From: Rhodopseudomonas_A palustris_F | GTDB taxonomy: Bacteria; Pseudomonadota; Alphaproteobacteria; Rhizobiales; Xanthobacteraceae | Assembly (NCBI RefSeq): GCF_000013745.1 | Contig: NC_007925.1 | Location: 868,001-932,000, forward strand | Reading direction: 5' to 3' | DNA: 64,000 bases | Part shown: positions 36,107-45,140 of the stretch, piece by piece | Layout: each line of letters starts with the position of its first letter | How positions within the stretch are numbered: the first letter of the stretch is position 1 | The notes under the pieces: generated by a model | The model's database searches: none | What the model was told of the DNA's origin: nothing | What the model saw: the letters and a program-made list of their open reading frames with translations, nothing else | Program-made: the position numbers and the translations under genes

Positions 36107-36505
36107 TTCATTTCACTCTAGTTGAGTTCCGACGGCTGCTGGATACGCAGGTCGCGTTTCCCTGGCCAACGGCTATTCGAAATGGACGACTCGACATATT
36201 ATTTCCGTAACGTTGCATTTTTGGCGTCGGAGCAAGTCGAGATGATTGCACGCGTGCCCAATTCCTAAACTTATTGATTCATACGTGATTGAAAACGCGA
36301 CTCTGCAGCAGAGGGAGCAAATGGAAGAAGACTACCAACGGCATCTCAAAGCACGTGAACTGCAAGGGCAGCCGGGGGGTATAGGTGAGATATTTGCTTT
36401 CAGCCAAGCCACAAGACCTCAACCGTGAGCGGCTTAGTTCCTATTGCGTTACAGGTGTGTGTGGCTGAACAGTAAACTTCATATACGTCTCGTCTCAGCT
36501 CATGC
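36107..36505. other. Region after tRNA-Arg with lower GC and one doubtful small ORF
   Basis: The AT content is clearly higher than in flanking genes. A 60-codon frame at 36246-36428 (starting at TTG; IPKLIDSYVIENATLQQREQ inside) has a helical, charged product but no convincing ribosome binding site. No other gene is seen. The stretch leads into the mazEF pair and probably belongs to the same acquired patch. Confidence 0.4.
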
Positions 36506-36850
36506 CTATTTGTTTTTCGGTGACGTTGCCAGTCCAAGAAACACCAGCACGGCCCGATTGAGGCGCAGGATATCCTCGTCGTCCAGGCGTCCGACATGCA
36601 CACCGACCTTGGATTTCGGGACGGTAGTTACCTTGTCTGCCATGAGGTGGCATGCGACGCGCAATCCATTGCGCTCACTCGGTTCGACACGTAGCCGGAA
36701 CAGAGGTGCGTCCGTGTCGTCGGTCGTGAACGCGCAGATCGTGATGGATTCAGTGCCGTCGAAACTGTCATCCTGAAGGATGACGACGGGCCGTGCCTTG
36801 CCCGCATAGTCCTTGCCGCCCGCGACGGTCCAGATGTCGCCGCGCCTCAT
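36506..36850 (-). CDS. MazF/PemK-type endoribonuclease toxin
   Basis: The 114-aa protein starts MRRGDIWTVAGGKDYAGKAR and continues with PVVILQDD and SITICAFTTD. The N-terminal RGDIW strand and the KARPVVIL segment are the PemK/MazF signature. It should cleave mRNA at short sequence motifs when freed from its antitoxin. Its ATG overlaps the antitoxin stop by four bases (36847-36850). Confidence 0.93.
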   Translation of the reverse strand: MRRGDIWTVAGGKDYAGKARPVVILQDDSFDGTESITICAFTTDDTDAPLFRLRVEPSERNGLRVACHLMADKVTTVPKSKVGVHVGRLDDEDILRLNRAVLVFLGLATSPKNK

Positions 36851-37086
36851 TCATGCCCATCCGCTTCGTCAATGGGCGTCGATACGGCGTCAATGAACGC
36901 CTGATCCTCGTGTGCACGGGAGCTTGCGGCCACGGCCAGCGACTGACGCCGCGCCTCCGAGCGGAACGCAGGCGCGCGCACATCCGGCACCCAAATCTGG
37001 ATGGGACGCAGTCCTTGTCGGCGCAGCCGTTCGCGATGCTCGCGAACTTTTACACGGGAGGGCTTCGGCTTTGATGCAGACGCCAT
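36847..37086 (-). CDS. MazE-family antitoxin
   Basis: The 79-aa protein is basic at the N-terminus (SKPKPSRVKVREHRERLRRQ), then GLRPIQIWVPDVRAPAF and an acidic tail that would cover the toxin site. This matches the alphaproteobacterial 'antitoxin MazE family' form that accompanies MazF. It precedes the toxin with a 4-bp overlap. A perfect palindrome lies 13 bp upstream. Confidence 0.9.
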   Translation of the reverse strand: MASASKPKPSRVKVREHRERLRRQGLRPIQIWVPDVRAPAFRSEARRQSLAVAASSRAHEDQAFIDAVSTPIDEADGHE

Positions 37087-37099
37087 GGCAATTCTCCTC

Positions 37100-37113
37100 G
37101 GTTACATGTAACC
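37100..37113. promoter_or_regulatory. 14-bp perfect palindrome upstream of mazE, candidate operator
   Basis: GGTTACATGTAACC is a perfect palindrome 13 bp before the mazE start, in an AT-rich stretch. Its place fits autoregulation by the MazE-MazF complex. Confidence 0.6.
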
Positions 37114-37214
37114 TAATATGAGTGATGCGATTCGCCAAGCCTTCTTTGGTCGGCTACGTGGTTGTCATAAATTATGTAATGATTTCAATAACATAAGCGT
37201 TCGTAGTTTTGTTC

Positions 37215-37232
37215 TGAATGGCGCGCCATTCA
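37215..37232. repeat. 18-bp palindrome sharing 13 bp with the tRNA-Arg 3' end
   Basis: TGAATGGCGCGCCATTCA is a perfect palindrome. Its right part, GGCGCGCCATTCA, is identical to 36098-36110, the last bases of tRNA-Arg plus four flanking bases. The two copies bracket the mazEF segment. It may be a short att-like direct repeat or chance. Confidence 0.4.
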
Positions 37233-37416
37233 AAATGCAACAGCGATCTGTATGTAATTGAAATAGCTTATAATTCTTACATCGCCCGCGTTCACAGCTC
37301 ACGCCTAGCCATCCCCCGCCCGCAACCGCGACGGAAACCAACGCGTCCACGGCGCCGGGCATCATGCCGAACTGATTTACGGCGCGGCAGCAGCATCCCA
37401 CGGCCGATGACAAATG

Positions 37417-37731
37417 ACGGGTGATGTGGCGGGCTCGGTGCGCGGCCTTTGCGAAATCGCGACGGGGGCCGACGCGTCGCTGCTCACCCGCGCCGCCGAG
37501 GTGACCCTTGCGGAGCGGAAGGTGGCTGGTGCTGATCGCCCGGGCAACGCCGTTCCATCCGGGATCTGAAGTCCATCACGGCGGCGAAGGAGACGGCGCG
37601 ATTGTGTTGCCGCCGTTGCCTGCGCTCTGAGGAAACCCGGCAGCCTGAAGCAGATGATCGATCAAACGCTCGGACGGGTGCTCGACCTGTTCGAGGTCAC
37701 AGCGACTTGGTCGCGCGCTGCAGCGGATGGT
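37417..37731 (+). pseudogene. Decayed ubiX-type flavin prenyltransferase fragment
   Basis: Translated segments align with the intact UbiX of this window (60679-61296): VAGSVRGLCEIATGADASLL then TRAAEVTLAERK against APCSMRSMSEIASG...LLTRAADVTLKERR; then in another frame WLVLIARATPFHPG against RLVLMVRETPLHTG; AIVLPPLPAL against AIIAPPVPAF; and KPGSLKQMIDQTLGRVLDLF against KPDGLDDMVDHTVGRVLDLY. At least two frameshifts and an in-frame stop break it. It corresponds to residues of about 85-190 of the intact protein. The N-terminal part is not recognisable. Confidence 0.8.
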
Positions 37732-37774
37732 CGCGGCGGCGAGACTACATGCCCGTCGACGCCACCCGCGCGGC

Positions 37775-37818
37775 GATCGCCCGCCAAACGGCGGGCGATC
37801 CGACGTCTTCGGTTTTTT
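37775..37818. terminator. Stem-loop between the ubiX fossil and the AtuA-like operon end
   Basis: GATCGCCCGCC-AAAC-GGCGGGCGATC is an 11-bp perfect stem at 37775-37800. On the plus strand a T6 run follows 12 bases later. On the minus strand it lies 17 bp after the last gene of the CitMHS/AtuA operon. Confidence 0.6.
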
Positions 37819-38128
37819 AGGTCTCGCCGGGGATCTCCATCGCCAGCAGCGCAGACGCCAGGCACTTGCCGTGCGCATCGAGCGCCAGCGAGCGTGTCAC
37901 CCCGCCGCCGAGAGCGTCTTGCATGACGAAGTTCAGGGCCCCGAGCGAGGGCGCCTCGTAACGAACGACGTCGCCATGAACGATGCCCTTGAAATGATCC
38001 TTGACCCGCTCTGCCGTGAGATGGTCGCGGACCAGGTCGTAGTCCTTCTGGTCGTAAACGATGACGGAGATGTTCGAGATGTTGCCCTTATCTCCGGTGC
38101 GGGAATGGGCGATGTCGAAAAGCTTCAT
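37817..38128 (-). CDS. AtuA C-terminal-like small protein
   Basis: The 103-aa protein starts MKLFDIAHSRTGDKGNISNI, the pattern of the small ferredoxin-fold domain that is often fused to the C-terminus of AtuA (DUF1446) proteins. Here it is a separate gene two bases after the large AtuA-like gene. The two presumably form one complex. The function is not established; Pseudomonas AtuA belongs to acyclic terpene utilisation. Confidence 0.85.
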   Translation of the reverse strand: MKLFDIAHSRTGDKGNISNISVIVYDQKDYDLVRDHLTAERVKDHFKGIVHGDVVRYEAPSLGALNFVMQDALGGGVTRSLALDAHGKCLASALLAMEIPGET

Positions 38129-38130
38129 CT

Positions 38131-39468
38131 TTAAGCCTCCAGATAATCGATGACAGGGTTGACCTTGTCGCGTGGGAATAGCGCCGAGAGCATCGCCACG
38201 ACCTGCTTGGCGGACTTGGTTGCGCCGCCGCCGCTGGCCGGACCGTTGGTGTAGAGCGTCTCGACTTCGTTGCCGATCCGCACCGCCTCTTTCATGCTGT
38301 CGGTTCGGCCGGTCACGCGCACGCGCACTTCCGTCGGTTCGGGCGCAGGTGCCAGCACGTCCTGGTGGATCGAGTTGACGCCGATCAGGTCGAACCGCAG
38401 CTCGCTGGTCTGCACGCCGGTCAGCTTCAGCCGTTCCTTGACGATCTCCAGTGCCAGTTCGCCCCTGGCGAGCGCGCCCGGGCCGGCATAGGAGATCTGG
38501 CCTTCGCCGATGTAGCCATCGACATAACCGACCGACACTTTCAAGGTCTCGGGCCGTGCGCGGCCGGTGGCGCCTTCGACACGAATCTGGTTCGGCGCGA
38601 TTTCCTTGAAGGTGATCTTGGAGAAATCGGCCGTCACATCCGGCGTCAGATAGTTCGCGAGGTCGTGCACCTCATACAGGATCTGTTCCTTGCAAGTGTG
38701 TTCCGTGACCTTGCCGCCGGAACCTTCGACCTTGGTGATGATGGTGGCGCCATCTTCGGACACTTCGGCGATCGGGAAGCCGAGCCGAGCGAGATCGGCG
38801 ACATCCTTCTTGCCGGGTTCGGCGTAATAACCGCCGGTGACCTGACCGGCGCATTCCAGCAGATGGCCGACCGCGGTTCCCTTGCCGAGTTTGTCCCAGT
38901 CATCCAGCGACCAGCCGAATTCATGGATCAATGGCGCGAGGAACATCGACGGATCGGCAACGCGACCGGTGATGACGACATCGGCCCCCTTCGCCAACGC
39001 CTCGACGATCGGCGCCGCCCCGACATAGGCATTCGCCGAAACCAGGCTGTTGAGCATGTTGCTGGCCGGCTCGCCGGTTTCGGTGATCTTCACGTCGCTG
39101 GTCTTCAGCGCTTCGATGACGTCATCGCCGGATATCGCGGCGATCTTGATGTCGCCCAACCCGAGGCGGCCGGCGATCTCGCGAGTCTTGGCCGCTGCGG
39201 CCTTGGGGTTGGCAGCGCCCATGTTGGTGACGATCTTGATGCCCTTCTTCTTGCAGATGGCGAGGACCGCTTCGAGGCGCTCGACCAGAAGTGGATCGTA
39301 CCCCTGGGTGGGATCGGCCAACTTGGCTTTCTGGGCGATCGCGATCGTGCGCTCCGCCAGGCATTCGAAGACCAGGTAGTTGATGTCGCCCTTGTCTGCA
39401 AGTTCGACGGCGGGTTCGATGCGGTCGCCGGAATAGCCGGCGCCGGATCCGATTCGGATAGTATGCAT
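38131..39468 (-). CDS. DUF1446 / AtuA-like acyclic terpene utilisation family protein
   Basis: The 445-aa protein starts at 39468 with AAGGAG seven bases upstream. Marks of the family are IGSGAGYSGDRIEPAVELAD at the N-terminus, NMGAANPKAAAAKTREIAG near residue 85 and GADVVITGRVADPSMFLAPL near 180. The biochemical activity is unknown. It is preceded by a CitMHS transporter gene and followed by the split C-terminal domain gene. The cluster lies next to atoSC, so a role in a keto- or hydroxy-acid pathway is possible but unproven. Confidence 0.88.
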   Translation of the reverse strand: MHTIRIGSGAGYSGDRIEPAVELADKGDINYLVFECLAERTIAIAQKAKLADPTQGYDPLLVERLEAVLAICKKKGIKIVTNMGAANPKAAAAKTREIAGRLGLGDIKIAAISGDDVIEALKTSDVKITETGEPASNMLNSLVSANAYVGAAPIVEALAKGADVVITGRVADPSMFLAPLIHEFGWSLDDWDKLGKGTAVGHLLECAGQVTGGYYAEPGKKDVADLARLGFPIAEVSEDGATIITKVEGSGGKVTEHTCKEQILYEVHDLANYLTPDVTADFSKITFKEIAPNQIRVEGATGRARPETLKVSVGYVDGYIGEGQISYAGPGALARGELALEIVKERLKLTGVQTSELRFDLIGVNSIHQDVLAPAPEPTEVRVRVTGRTDSMKEAVRIGNEVETLYTNGPASGGGATKSAKQVVAMLSALFPRDKVNPVIDYLEA

Positions 39469-39505
39469 AGCTGCACTCCTTGAGTTCAAAAGTCGGTGGT
39501 CGCGA

Positions 39506-40834
39506 TCAGCCGATCGGGGACGGAATGACGCCGAGAATGGTCGCCGTGATCGTCATCAGGACGGTCGCGGCGAACAGGAACGGGATCGATAGCTTCTGGT
39601 GCTCGCCGAGGCTGACGCCGGTGAGGCCCATGATCAGGAAGGTCGCAGGCGTCAGCGGGCTGACCGGGAAACCGGTCGTCATCTGGCCGAGGATCGAGGC
39701 CTGGGCGACATGGATCGGATCACCGCCGAAGCTGTGATAGACGTTGGCCAGAACCGGCATCACACCGAAGTAGTAAGAATCCGGGTCGAACAGCAGGCTC
39801 AGCGGCATCGAGATGATGCCGGTGATGAACGGAATAGCCTGAGCGTGCTGGGCAGGAACATAGGCAGCGCCGGCCGCGGCCATGGCCTTGATCATTCCGG
39901 TGCCGCCCATGATGCCGGTGAAGGCGCCCGCGGCGAACAGAATGGAAGCCATCATCAGCGCCGCCTTGGCATGGGCGTCGACGCGGTTCTTCTGATCCTT
40001 GACGTTCGGATAGTTGATCATCAGCGCCAGCACGGTGCCGACCATGAACATCGGGGCCGCATCGACGTAACCGGAGATCATCGTGCCGAGAATCACCAGC
40101 GCGAGCAGAATGTTGACCCAGAACAGCCGCGGACGACGGATCTCCTTCTCGGCATCCGTCAGCTCGCGCTTATAAGTCACTTGATCGGCGCCACCGCCCG
40201 CGGCGGCCACGGCACTGGCACCAAGACCGAGGCGACGCTCCTCGCGTTTACCCATGTACCAAGCCACCGAGAACACGAAGATCAGACCGACAAGCTGCAC
40301 GAGCACCAACGGCGAGAAGATCGAGGAGACCGGCACGTTCAGCGCCGCCGAGGCGCGTAGCACCGGACCTGTCCAGGGCAGGAAGTTGACGCCCGCGGCC
40401 AACGAGACGACCAGCGCAAGGATGCGACGCTGCATTCCGAGCCTGTCGTACAACGGCAGCATGGCGGGGATGGTGATCAGGAACGTCACGGCGCCCGAGC
40501 CATCCAGATGGATGATCAAGGCGAGTAGCGCCGAACCGACCGCGATGCGGGTCGGCTTCAGACCGACGGCTTTCAGGATGCGGTCGATGATCGGATCCAT
40601 CATGCCGGCATCGGTCAGAATGCCGAAGAACACGATGGCGAAAACGAACATCGCAGCCGTGGGCGCAATGTTCTTGACGCCGCTGACGATGAAGGTGGCG
40701 GTTTGCGGTCCAAACCCACCGATCAGCGAAGCGATGATGGGAATGACGATCAAGGCGACCAGCGGCGAAAGCTTGTTGGTCAATATGGCGGTCAACAACG
40801 CCAGAATTGTAATCAATCCGAGTATGGCTAGCAT
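39506..40834 (-). CDS. CitMHS family citrate/organic acid transporter
   Basis: The 442-aa protein starts at 40834 (MLAILGLITILALLTAILTN) with a GGAGGGGAG ribosome binding site. About 12 membrane helices are visible, and family marks are GSGAVTFLITIPAMLPLYDR and LGVIPSPIG at the C-terminus. CitMHS members import metal-citrate or related carboxylates by proton symport. The gene heads the three-gene minus-strand operon with the AtuA-like proteins, and probably imports their substrate. Confidence 0.9.
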   Translation of the reverse strand: MLAILGLITILALLTAILTNKLSPLVALIVIPIIASLIGGFGPQTATFIVSGVKNIAPTAAMFVFAIVFFGILTDAGMMDPIIDRILKAVGLKPTRIAVGSALLALIIHLDGSGAVTFLITIPAMLPLYDRLGMQRRILALVVSLAAGVNFLPWTGPVLRASAALNVPVSSIFSPLVLVQLVGLIFVFSVAWYMGKREERRLGLGASAVAAAGGGADQVTYKRELTDAEKEIRRPRLFWVNILLALVILGTMISGYVDAAPMFMVGTVLALMINYPNVKDQKNRVDAHAKAALMMASILFAAGAFTGIMGGTGMIKAMAAAGAAYVPAQHAQAIPFITGIISMPLSLLFDPDSYYFGVMPVLANVYHSFGGDPIHVAQASILGQMTTGFPVSPLTPATFLIMGLTGVSLGEHQKLSIPFLFAATVLMTITATILGVIPSPIG

Positions 40835-41352
40835 TTTGGCTCCCCTCCCAGGTCGATCCCGACAAAGGACGACCGTCGGTTCAAAACTGCACGTCGTCAC
40901 GATCAACCCGGCGGATTGATGAGACTAACTTGCGATGTCGCCGCTTTTGTCGTCAGGGCTTTAAGCAAAAATGATCAAGGACACTTCCGCGGCCCAGTAA
41001 AAGTGGACGCTCGACTTGTGTCAGAGGGCGGGGGTTTAAGAAATTGAATTTATCTGATCACTGTAATTACTAAACTCCATGACGGCTTCGAGGCGCCAAG
41101 ACAATTTGGACAAGACAATCTGGACAAGACAATCGGGAGCCGCGTGCGAGGCTGCGTTCGCTGAATGAACCGAAGCCTGGCGGTGATCATGCGGACGTTG
41201 TCGCAGTTGAAAAGACAACACGCTGATCGGCCTTGCTACCGCGCATCACCTGACGAAGCCGCGTTCGACGCAGAAGACATCAACCGCGCATGCGGTTGCG
41301 GCATCGCGGCGAAGCGGCGGCCGCCGATGAGATCGTACGCTCAGCGAATTTA
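40835..41352. other. Intergenic stretch with a 14-bp triple repeat and a doubtful small ORF
   Basis: It contains the promoter side of the CitMHS operon (no clear sigma-54 site on the minus strand), three tandem 14-bp repeats at 41098-41139 (AAGACAATTTGGAC and two variants), and a plus-strand frame at 41165-41368 (start MNRSLAVIMRTLSQLKRQ) without a convincing ribosome binding site, which looks like a remnant. Nothing else is recognised. Confidence 0.45.
41098..41139. repeat. 14-bp tandem repeat, three copies
   Basis: AAGACAATTTGGAC, AAGACAATCTGGAC and AAGACAATCGGGAG follow each other without spacer. It lies in the non-coding area between the CitMHS operon and atoC. Confidence 0.8.
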
Positions 41353-41354
41353 CA

Positions 41355-41555
41355 GACTCTTTGGTTAGGATTGAATGATCCAACCAAAATGTCGTCGTCA
41401 TTCCGGATTGCGAGTTCGAAGAACGAGCAAGTCCGGAATCCATAATCCCTGCGGTGGTTATGGATTCCGGGCTCACTCGCAGCGAAGCTGCTCGTGCCCC
41501 GGAATGACGGCCCGGGAGTCTTGAACCGCATCCGTCCTAACCGACAATGCTCTAG
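41355..41555. mobile_element. MITE-like element, copy 2
   Basis: The right end CCTAACCGACAATGCTCTAG is well kept; the left end is degenerate (GACTCTTTGGTTAGGATTGA). The inside holds a GTCATTCCGGATTGCG... to ...GCCCCGGAATGAC palindrome (41397-41508) that is very similar to the copy at 54470. It lies just after atoC, with the atoC stop about 120 bp away. Confidence 0.7.
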
Positions 41556-41675
41556 CGATGCTCGTCGACCGCGGCGGCGACGATCTCATTGTTAGAAGCG
41601 TCGGCATCAGAAGTCTCGGCATCCCGGGACAAGCCGGGTGATGGGCGGCGTGAATCGAGGGCAGACCGTTGCGCC

Positions 41676-43061
41676 TCACTCGATTCCGTAATCCTGCAAC
41701 TTGTAGAGCAGCGAGCGGCGGCTGATGCCAAGCTCTTGCGCGGTGCGAACGCGATTGCCGCCGTTGCGCTCCAAAGCCTCGGCAATGACCCGGGCCTCGT
41801 ACTGCATCACCAGTTCGCGCAGCCCGCGGTCGGCTTCCGCGGACGCTTCGCTCGGCGAGGGCGGCGCGGCCGATGGGCCCGGCGCGCTGATGCGGTGCGG
41901 CAAATCCTCAACGAAGATGATGTGGCCGGTGCTCATCACGACCGCCCGCTCGATCGCGTTGGACAATTCGCGGACATTGCCCGGCCACGGATAGCGCAGC
42001 ATGCATTCCATCGCCAGGTCATCAAAGCCCGCGACCTCGATCTGGTTCTCGGCCGCGTAATGCTGCAGGAAATGGTTGGCCAGCAGTTGCACATCCTCCG
42101 GCCGCTCCCGCAACGGAACGGTCACCAGCGGCACGACATTGAGACGGAAATAGAGATCCTCTCGGAACTGGCCCTGGCGAACCAGCGCCTCGAGGTCGCG
42201 ATTGGTCGCCGCCACGATGCGCACATCCGTGTGGATCGGTTCACCCGCGCCGACCCGCTCGAATGTGCGCTCCTGCAGCACGCGCAGCAGCTTGACTTGC
42301 AGAGCCGGTGAGATATCGCCGATCTCGTCAAGGAACAGGGTGCCGTGTTCGGCTTGCTCGAAGCGCCCGCGGCGGCGCGCCATGGCGCCGGTGAAGGCCC
42401 CCTTCTCGTGCCCGAAAAACTCGCTTTCGAGCAGACCGTCCGGGATCGCCGCACAATTGACTTTCACCAACGGCCCCGCGGCGCGCTGGCTGCTATAATG
42501 GATCGCGCCGGCGACGAGTTCCTTGCCGGTGCCGCTCTCGCCGGTGACCAGCACGGTGGCCTGGCTCTTGGCCACCTTGGCGATGGTCTGCAGAAGTTCG
42601 GTCATCCGCGGGCTCGCCGTCAGGATGCGGTGCGTGCGATAACTCGCCGACAGCGCGCGATGCAGCGCCGCATTGTCGTCGCGCAGTCCGCGCATCTGCA
42701 GCGCGCGCCCGACTAGCAGCTTGAGCTCCGCGATGTCGAACGGCTTGATGATGTAATCGAATGCGCCCTCTTTGATCGCGCGGACCGCGGTCTCGACCTC
42801 GGCGAACGCGGTCATCAGGATCACGGCCGCCGATCGGTCGAGCTTGCGGATCTCGGCAAGCGCCTGCATGCCCGACATCCGGGGCATCCGGATGTCCATC
42901 AGCACCACCGGCATCCGATGTAGTCCGAACAGCGTCACGGCTTCCGCGCCATCCGCCGCGGCGATCACGGTGATGCCCTCCTTGCCGAGCACGGCGGCAA
43001 GCATGTGACGGATCGCCTCGTCATCGTCGACGATGAGAACCACCCGCGCGGGGGCCATCAA
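41676..43061 (-). CDS. atoC: Sigma-54-dependent response regulator (AtoC)
   Basis: The 461-aa NtrC-type regulator has a receiver domain (residues about 1-120, phosphoacceptor D56 in VVLMDIRMP, KPFD near 107), an AAA+ domain (Walker A GESGTGKE near 172, the sigma-54 contact loop GAFTGA near 220, LFLDEIGD Walker B) and a Fis-type helix-turn-helix at the end (NRVRTAQELGISRRSLLYKL). The name rests on the position next to atoDAEB and the sigma-54 promoter in front of atoD. It overlaps atoS by four bases. Confidence 0.9.
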   Translation of the reverse strand: MMAPARVVLIVDDDEAIRHMLAAVLGKEGITVIAAADGAEAVTLFGLHRMPVVLMDIRMPRMSGMQALAEIRKLDRSAAVILMTAFAEVETAVRAIKEGAFDYIIKPFDIAELKLLVGRALQMRGLRDDNAALHRALSASYRTHRILTASPRMTELLQTIAKVAKSQATVLVTGESGTGKELVAGAIHYSSQRAAGPLVKVNCAAIPDGLLESEFFGHEKGAFTGAMARRRGRFEQAEHGTLFLDEIGDISPALQVKLLRVLQERTFERVGAGEPIHTDVRIVAATNRDLEALVRQGQFREDLYFRLNVVPLVTVPLRERPEDVQLLANHFLQHYAAENQIEVAGFDDLAMECMLRYPWPGNVRELSNAIERAVVMSTGHIIFVEDLPHRISAPGPSAAPPSPSEASAEADRGLRELVMQYEARVIAEALERNGGNRVRTAQELGISRRSLLYKLQDYGIE

Positions 43062-45022
43062 ACCTCGTCCTTCTTGATGTGCAGGCGCGGCAAACGCATG
43101 GTGGCGACGGTTCCGGCGCCGGGGCGACTGGTCATGGCGACCGTCCCGTGATGGGCATCGACGATACGATGCACCATGGCGAGGCCAAGTCCAGTGCCCT
43201 GCGGCTTGGTCGAGAAGAACGGGTCGAAGATCTTCTCCAGGTCTTCCGGCAGGATGCCGGCGCCGTCGTCGCTGATGGCGACCGCGACGGTGGCGCCGTC
43301 AGCCTCGACATGCGTCTCGATGCGCACCGTGCCCAGAGTCTCCACCGCCTGCATCGCGTTGATCAGCAGGTTCAGCAGCGCCTGTTTCAGCGCCTCGCCG
43401 TCGGCCTCGATCAGCGGCAGCTCCGCGCACAGCGCAAGCCGCAACTGGACGTTCGCCTTATGGCCGGCGAGGCGCGTGACTTCGTGCACCAGATCGTTGA
43501 GCTGCACCGGCCGGATCGCGGGGGGACGCGGACGGCCAAACTCGAGCAACTCGGTGATGATGCGGTTGAGGCTGTCCACCTGGCGAATGATCTCCGGCGA
43601 ATAGCGTCGCCATTCGCGGACGTCGTCACAGGCTTCGAGGAACTGGACGAAGCCGCGGATCGAGGTCAACGGATTGCGGATTTCATGCGCCACGCCCGCC
43701 ATCAGTTCGCCTAGCGCAGCCAGCCGATCGGCGCGCATCACCTGCGTGCGCAGCCGGCTCTGCTCGGTTCGGTCCTTCAGAACCACCACGGCGCCGATCG
43801 CCGTGCCGTGACTGTCGCGCAGCAGACTGCTGCTGGCGCTGACGTCCAGCATCTGCCGTGGCAGCGGCATTTCCACCGCCACATCGACATGTTCGCAGCC
43901 GTGTTCGAGGGTGTCGAGCAGCACGCTGGAAAACGGCGCCGCCGGATCGAACAGCGAGTTATAGGGCCGGCCGATCGCCTCCGCCTCGGCGACGCCGACC
44001 ATGTGCCGCGCCGCCGGGTTGATCGCGGTGATCCGGCCATCGCGGTCGATGGCGATGACGCCGTCGGCGATGCTCTGCACGATATCTTCAGTGAGCGATT
44101 TGGCGTCCAGCAGAGACTGCGCCATGACGTTGATCTTGGCGGCGATCTCGCCGATTTCACCAGCCAGCGGCGGAATGCTGTGGTGCAGGTCGGTGCGCAA
44201 TCGGGCGAGACCGTCGGTCACCAAGCGAACATCGCGGGTGAGACCGCGCGACATCGCCTGGGTCAATAGAATGCCAAGTACCACGCCGGCGATGGTGACG
44301 GCGAGGATCGCCCGATCCATCGCCGCGGTTTGATGGTCGACGTCGTCGGAGAGCTGGTTGGCCCAGACGTAACCCTGCACGCGGTCGTTGCGCACGATCG
44401 GCCACATCGCGTTGAGGATGAGGCCGCGCACCTGCGGTCCGGCCTCCATGGCGGGCTTGCCGCTTCGCATCACCGCCCAGCCGGGATGGTCGGGCGGGAT
44501 CGGACGGCCGACCGTGGCGCCGTATTGCGCGCTCGGACCATAGGTGACGATCGCGTTGCGCTCCAGGTCATAATATCCCACGCCGACCCCGGGATTGGCC
44601 GCGGCCATCTGGTCGGTCACGGTGGCGAGGCGGGCATTGAGATGGCGCACCATGGCAGCGCCATCCGCCCTATCGCCGTCGTAATCCGCCAGCAGCGCGT
44701 CGAAGCCGCTGCCGAGCTGCGCATCGAGCAAACGGTCAAGACCGAACAGCCGCTCCTCCTTCTCCTGCAGAAGCGTCTGTTGTCCCTGACGATCGAGGAA
44801 GTACCCCGCCGTCATGATCGGCACCGACACCACGATCAGCGAGAGCAGCAAAAGCTTGCCGCGCAGCGAGTGCGGCAGGCCGGGCAGCCCGCGCGGCAAC
44901 GCGCCGCCTGCCCCCGACCGCCGGCGCCATAAATCGCCAAACCAACGCCTCGGCTGTCTGCTCGTCAAACCGGATCCCGCTATGCGCTGCCGGAGCGGCA
45001 TCGCCCGGCTCTCGTTGCACAC
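43058..45022 (-). CDS. atoS: Sensor histidine kinase (AtoS)
   Basis: The 654-aa protein has a first membrane helix near residues 52-72, a periplasmic double-Cache-like sensor (to about 230), a second helix (about 235-255), HAMP, PAS (about 310-420), the phosphoacceptor MAGVAHEIRNPLTSIRGF (His near 445) and an HATPase with NLLINAMQAV and GTGLGLAMVHRIVDAH. It is the first gene of the atoS-atoC operon and is divergent from atoD across 417 bp. In E. coli AtoS senses acetoacetate; the ligand here is inferred. Confidence 0.88.
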   Translation of the reverse strand: MCNESRAMPLRQRIAGSGLTSRQPRRWFGDLWRRRSGAGGALPRGLPGLPHSLRGKLLLLSLIVVSVPIMTAGYFLDRQGQQTLLQEKEERLFGLDRLLDAQLGSGFDALLADYDGDRADGAAMVRHLNARLATVTDQMAAANPGVGVGYYDLERNAIVTYGPSAQYGATVGRPIPPDHPGWAVMRSGKPAMEAGPQVRGLILNAMWPIVRNDRVQGYVWANQLSDDVDHQTAAMDRAILAVTIAGVVLGILLTQAMSRGLTRDVRLVTDGLARLRTDLHHSIPPLAGEIGEIAAKINVMAQSLLDAKSLTEDIVQSIADGVIAIDRDGRITAINPAARHMVGVAEAEAIGRPYNSLFDPAAPFSSVLLDTLEHGCEHVDVAVEMPLPRQMLDVSASSSLLRDSHGTAIGAVVVLKDRTEQSRLRTQVMRADRLAALGELMAGVAHEIRNPLTSIRGFVQFLEACDDVREWRRYSPEIIRQVDSLNRIITELLEFGRPRPPAIRPVQLNDLVHEVTRLAGHKANVQLRLALCAELPLIEADGEALKQALLNLLINAMQAVETLGTVRIETHVEADGATVAVAISDDGAGILPEDLEKIFDPFFSTKPQGTGLGLAMVHRIVDAHHGTVAMTSRPGAGTVATMRLPRLHIKKDEV

Positions 45023-45120
45023 CCGATTTTAGATAGCAACTACGGCAAATCCCTCTACGGAGGATTCCACCTCGGTCCCTTCCTCTGCGGCAGGCCCCGC
45101 AATTGCTTCGCCGCGACGAA

Positions 45121-45140
45121 CTGCGCAAATTCTTGCGCAG
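45121..45140. promoter_or_regulatory. 20-bp perfect palindrome, predicted AtoC upstream activator site
   Basis: CTGCGCAAATTCTTGCGCAG is an 8-bp inverted repeat with a 4-bp centre, 105 bp upstream of the sigma-54 element, the usual distance for an NtrC-type enhancer site. A further half-site (TTGCGCAG) lies at 45153-45160. It also sits about 100 bp in front of atoS. Confidence 0.7.

Noticed and set aside
36246..36428. Small protein gene after tRNA-Arg
   Set aside because: It starts at TTG without a clear ribosome binding site and no family is recognised; kept only as a doubtful ORF in the region note.
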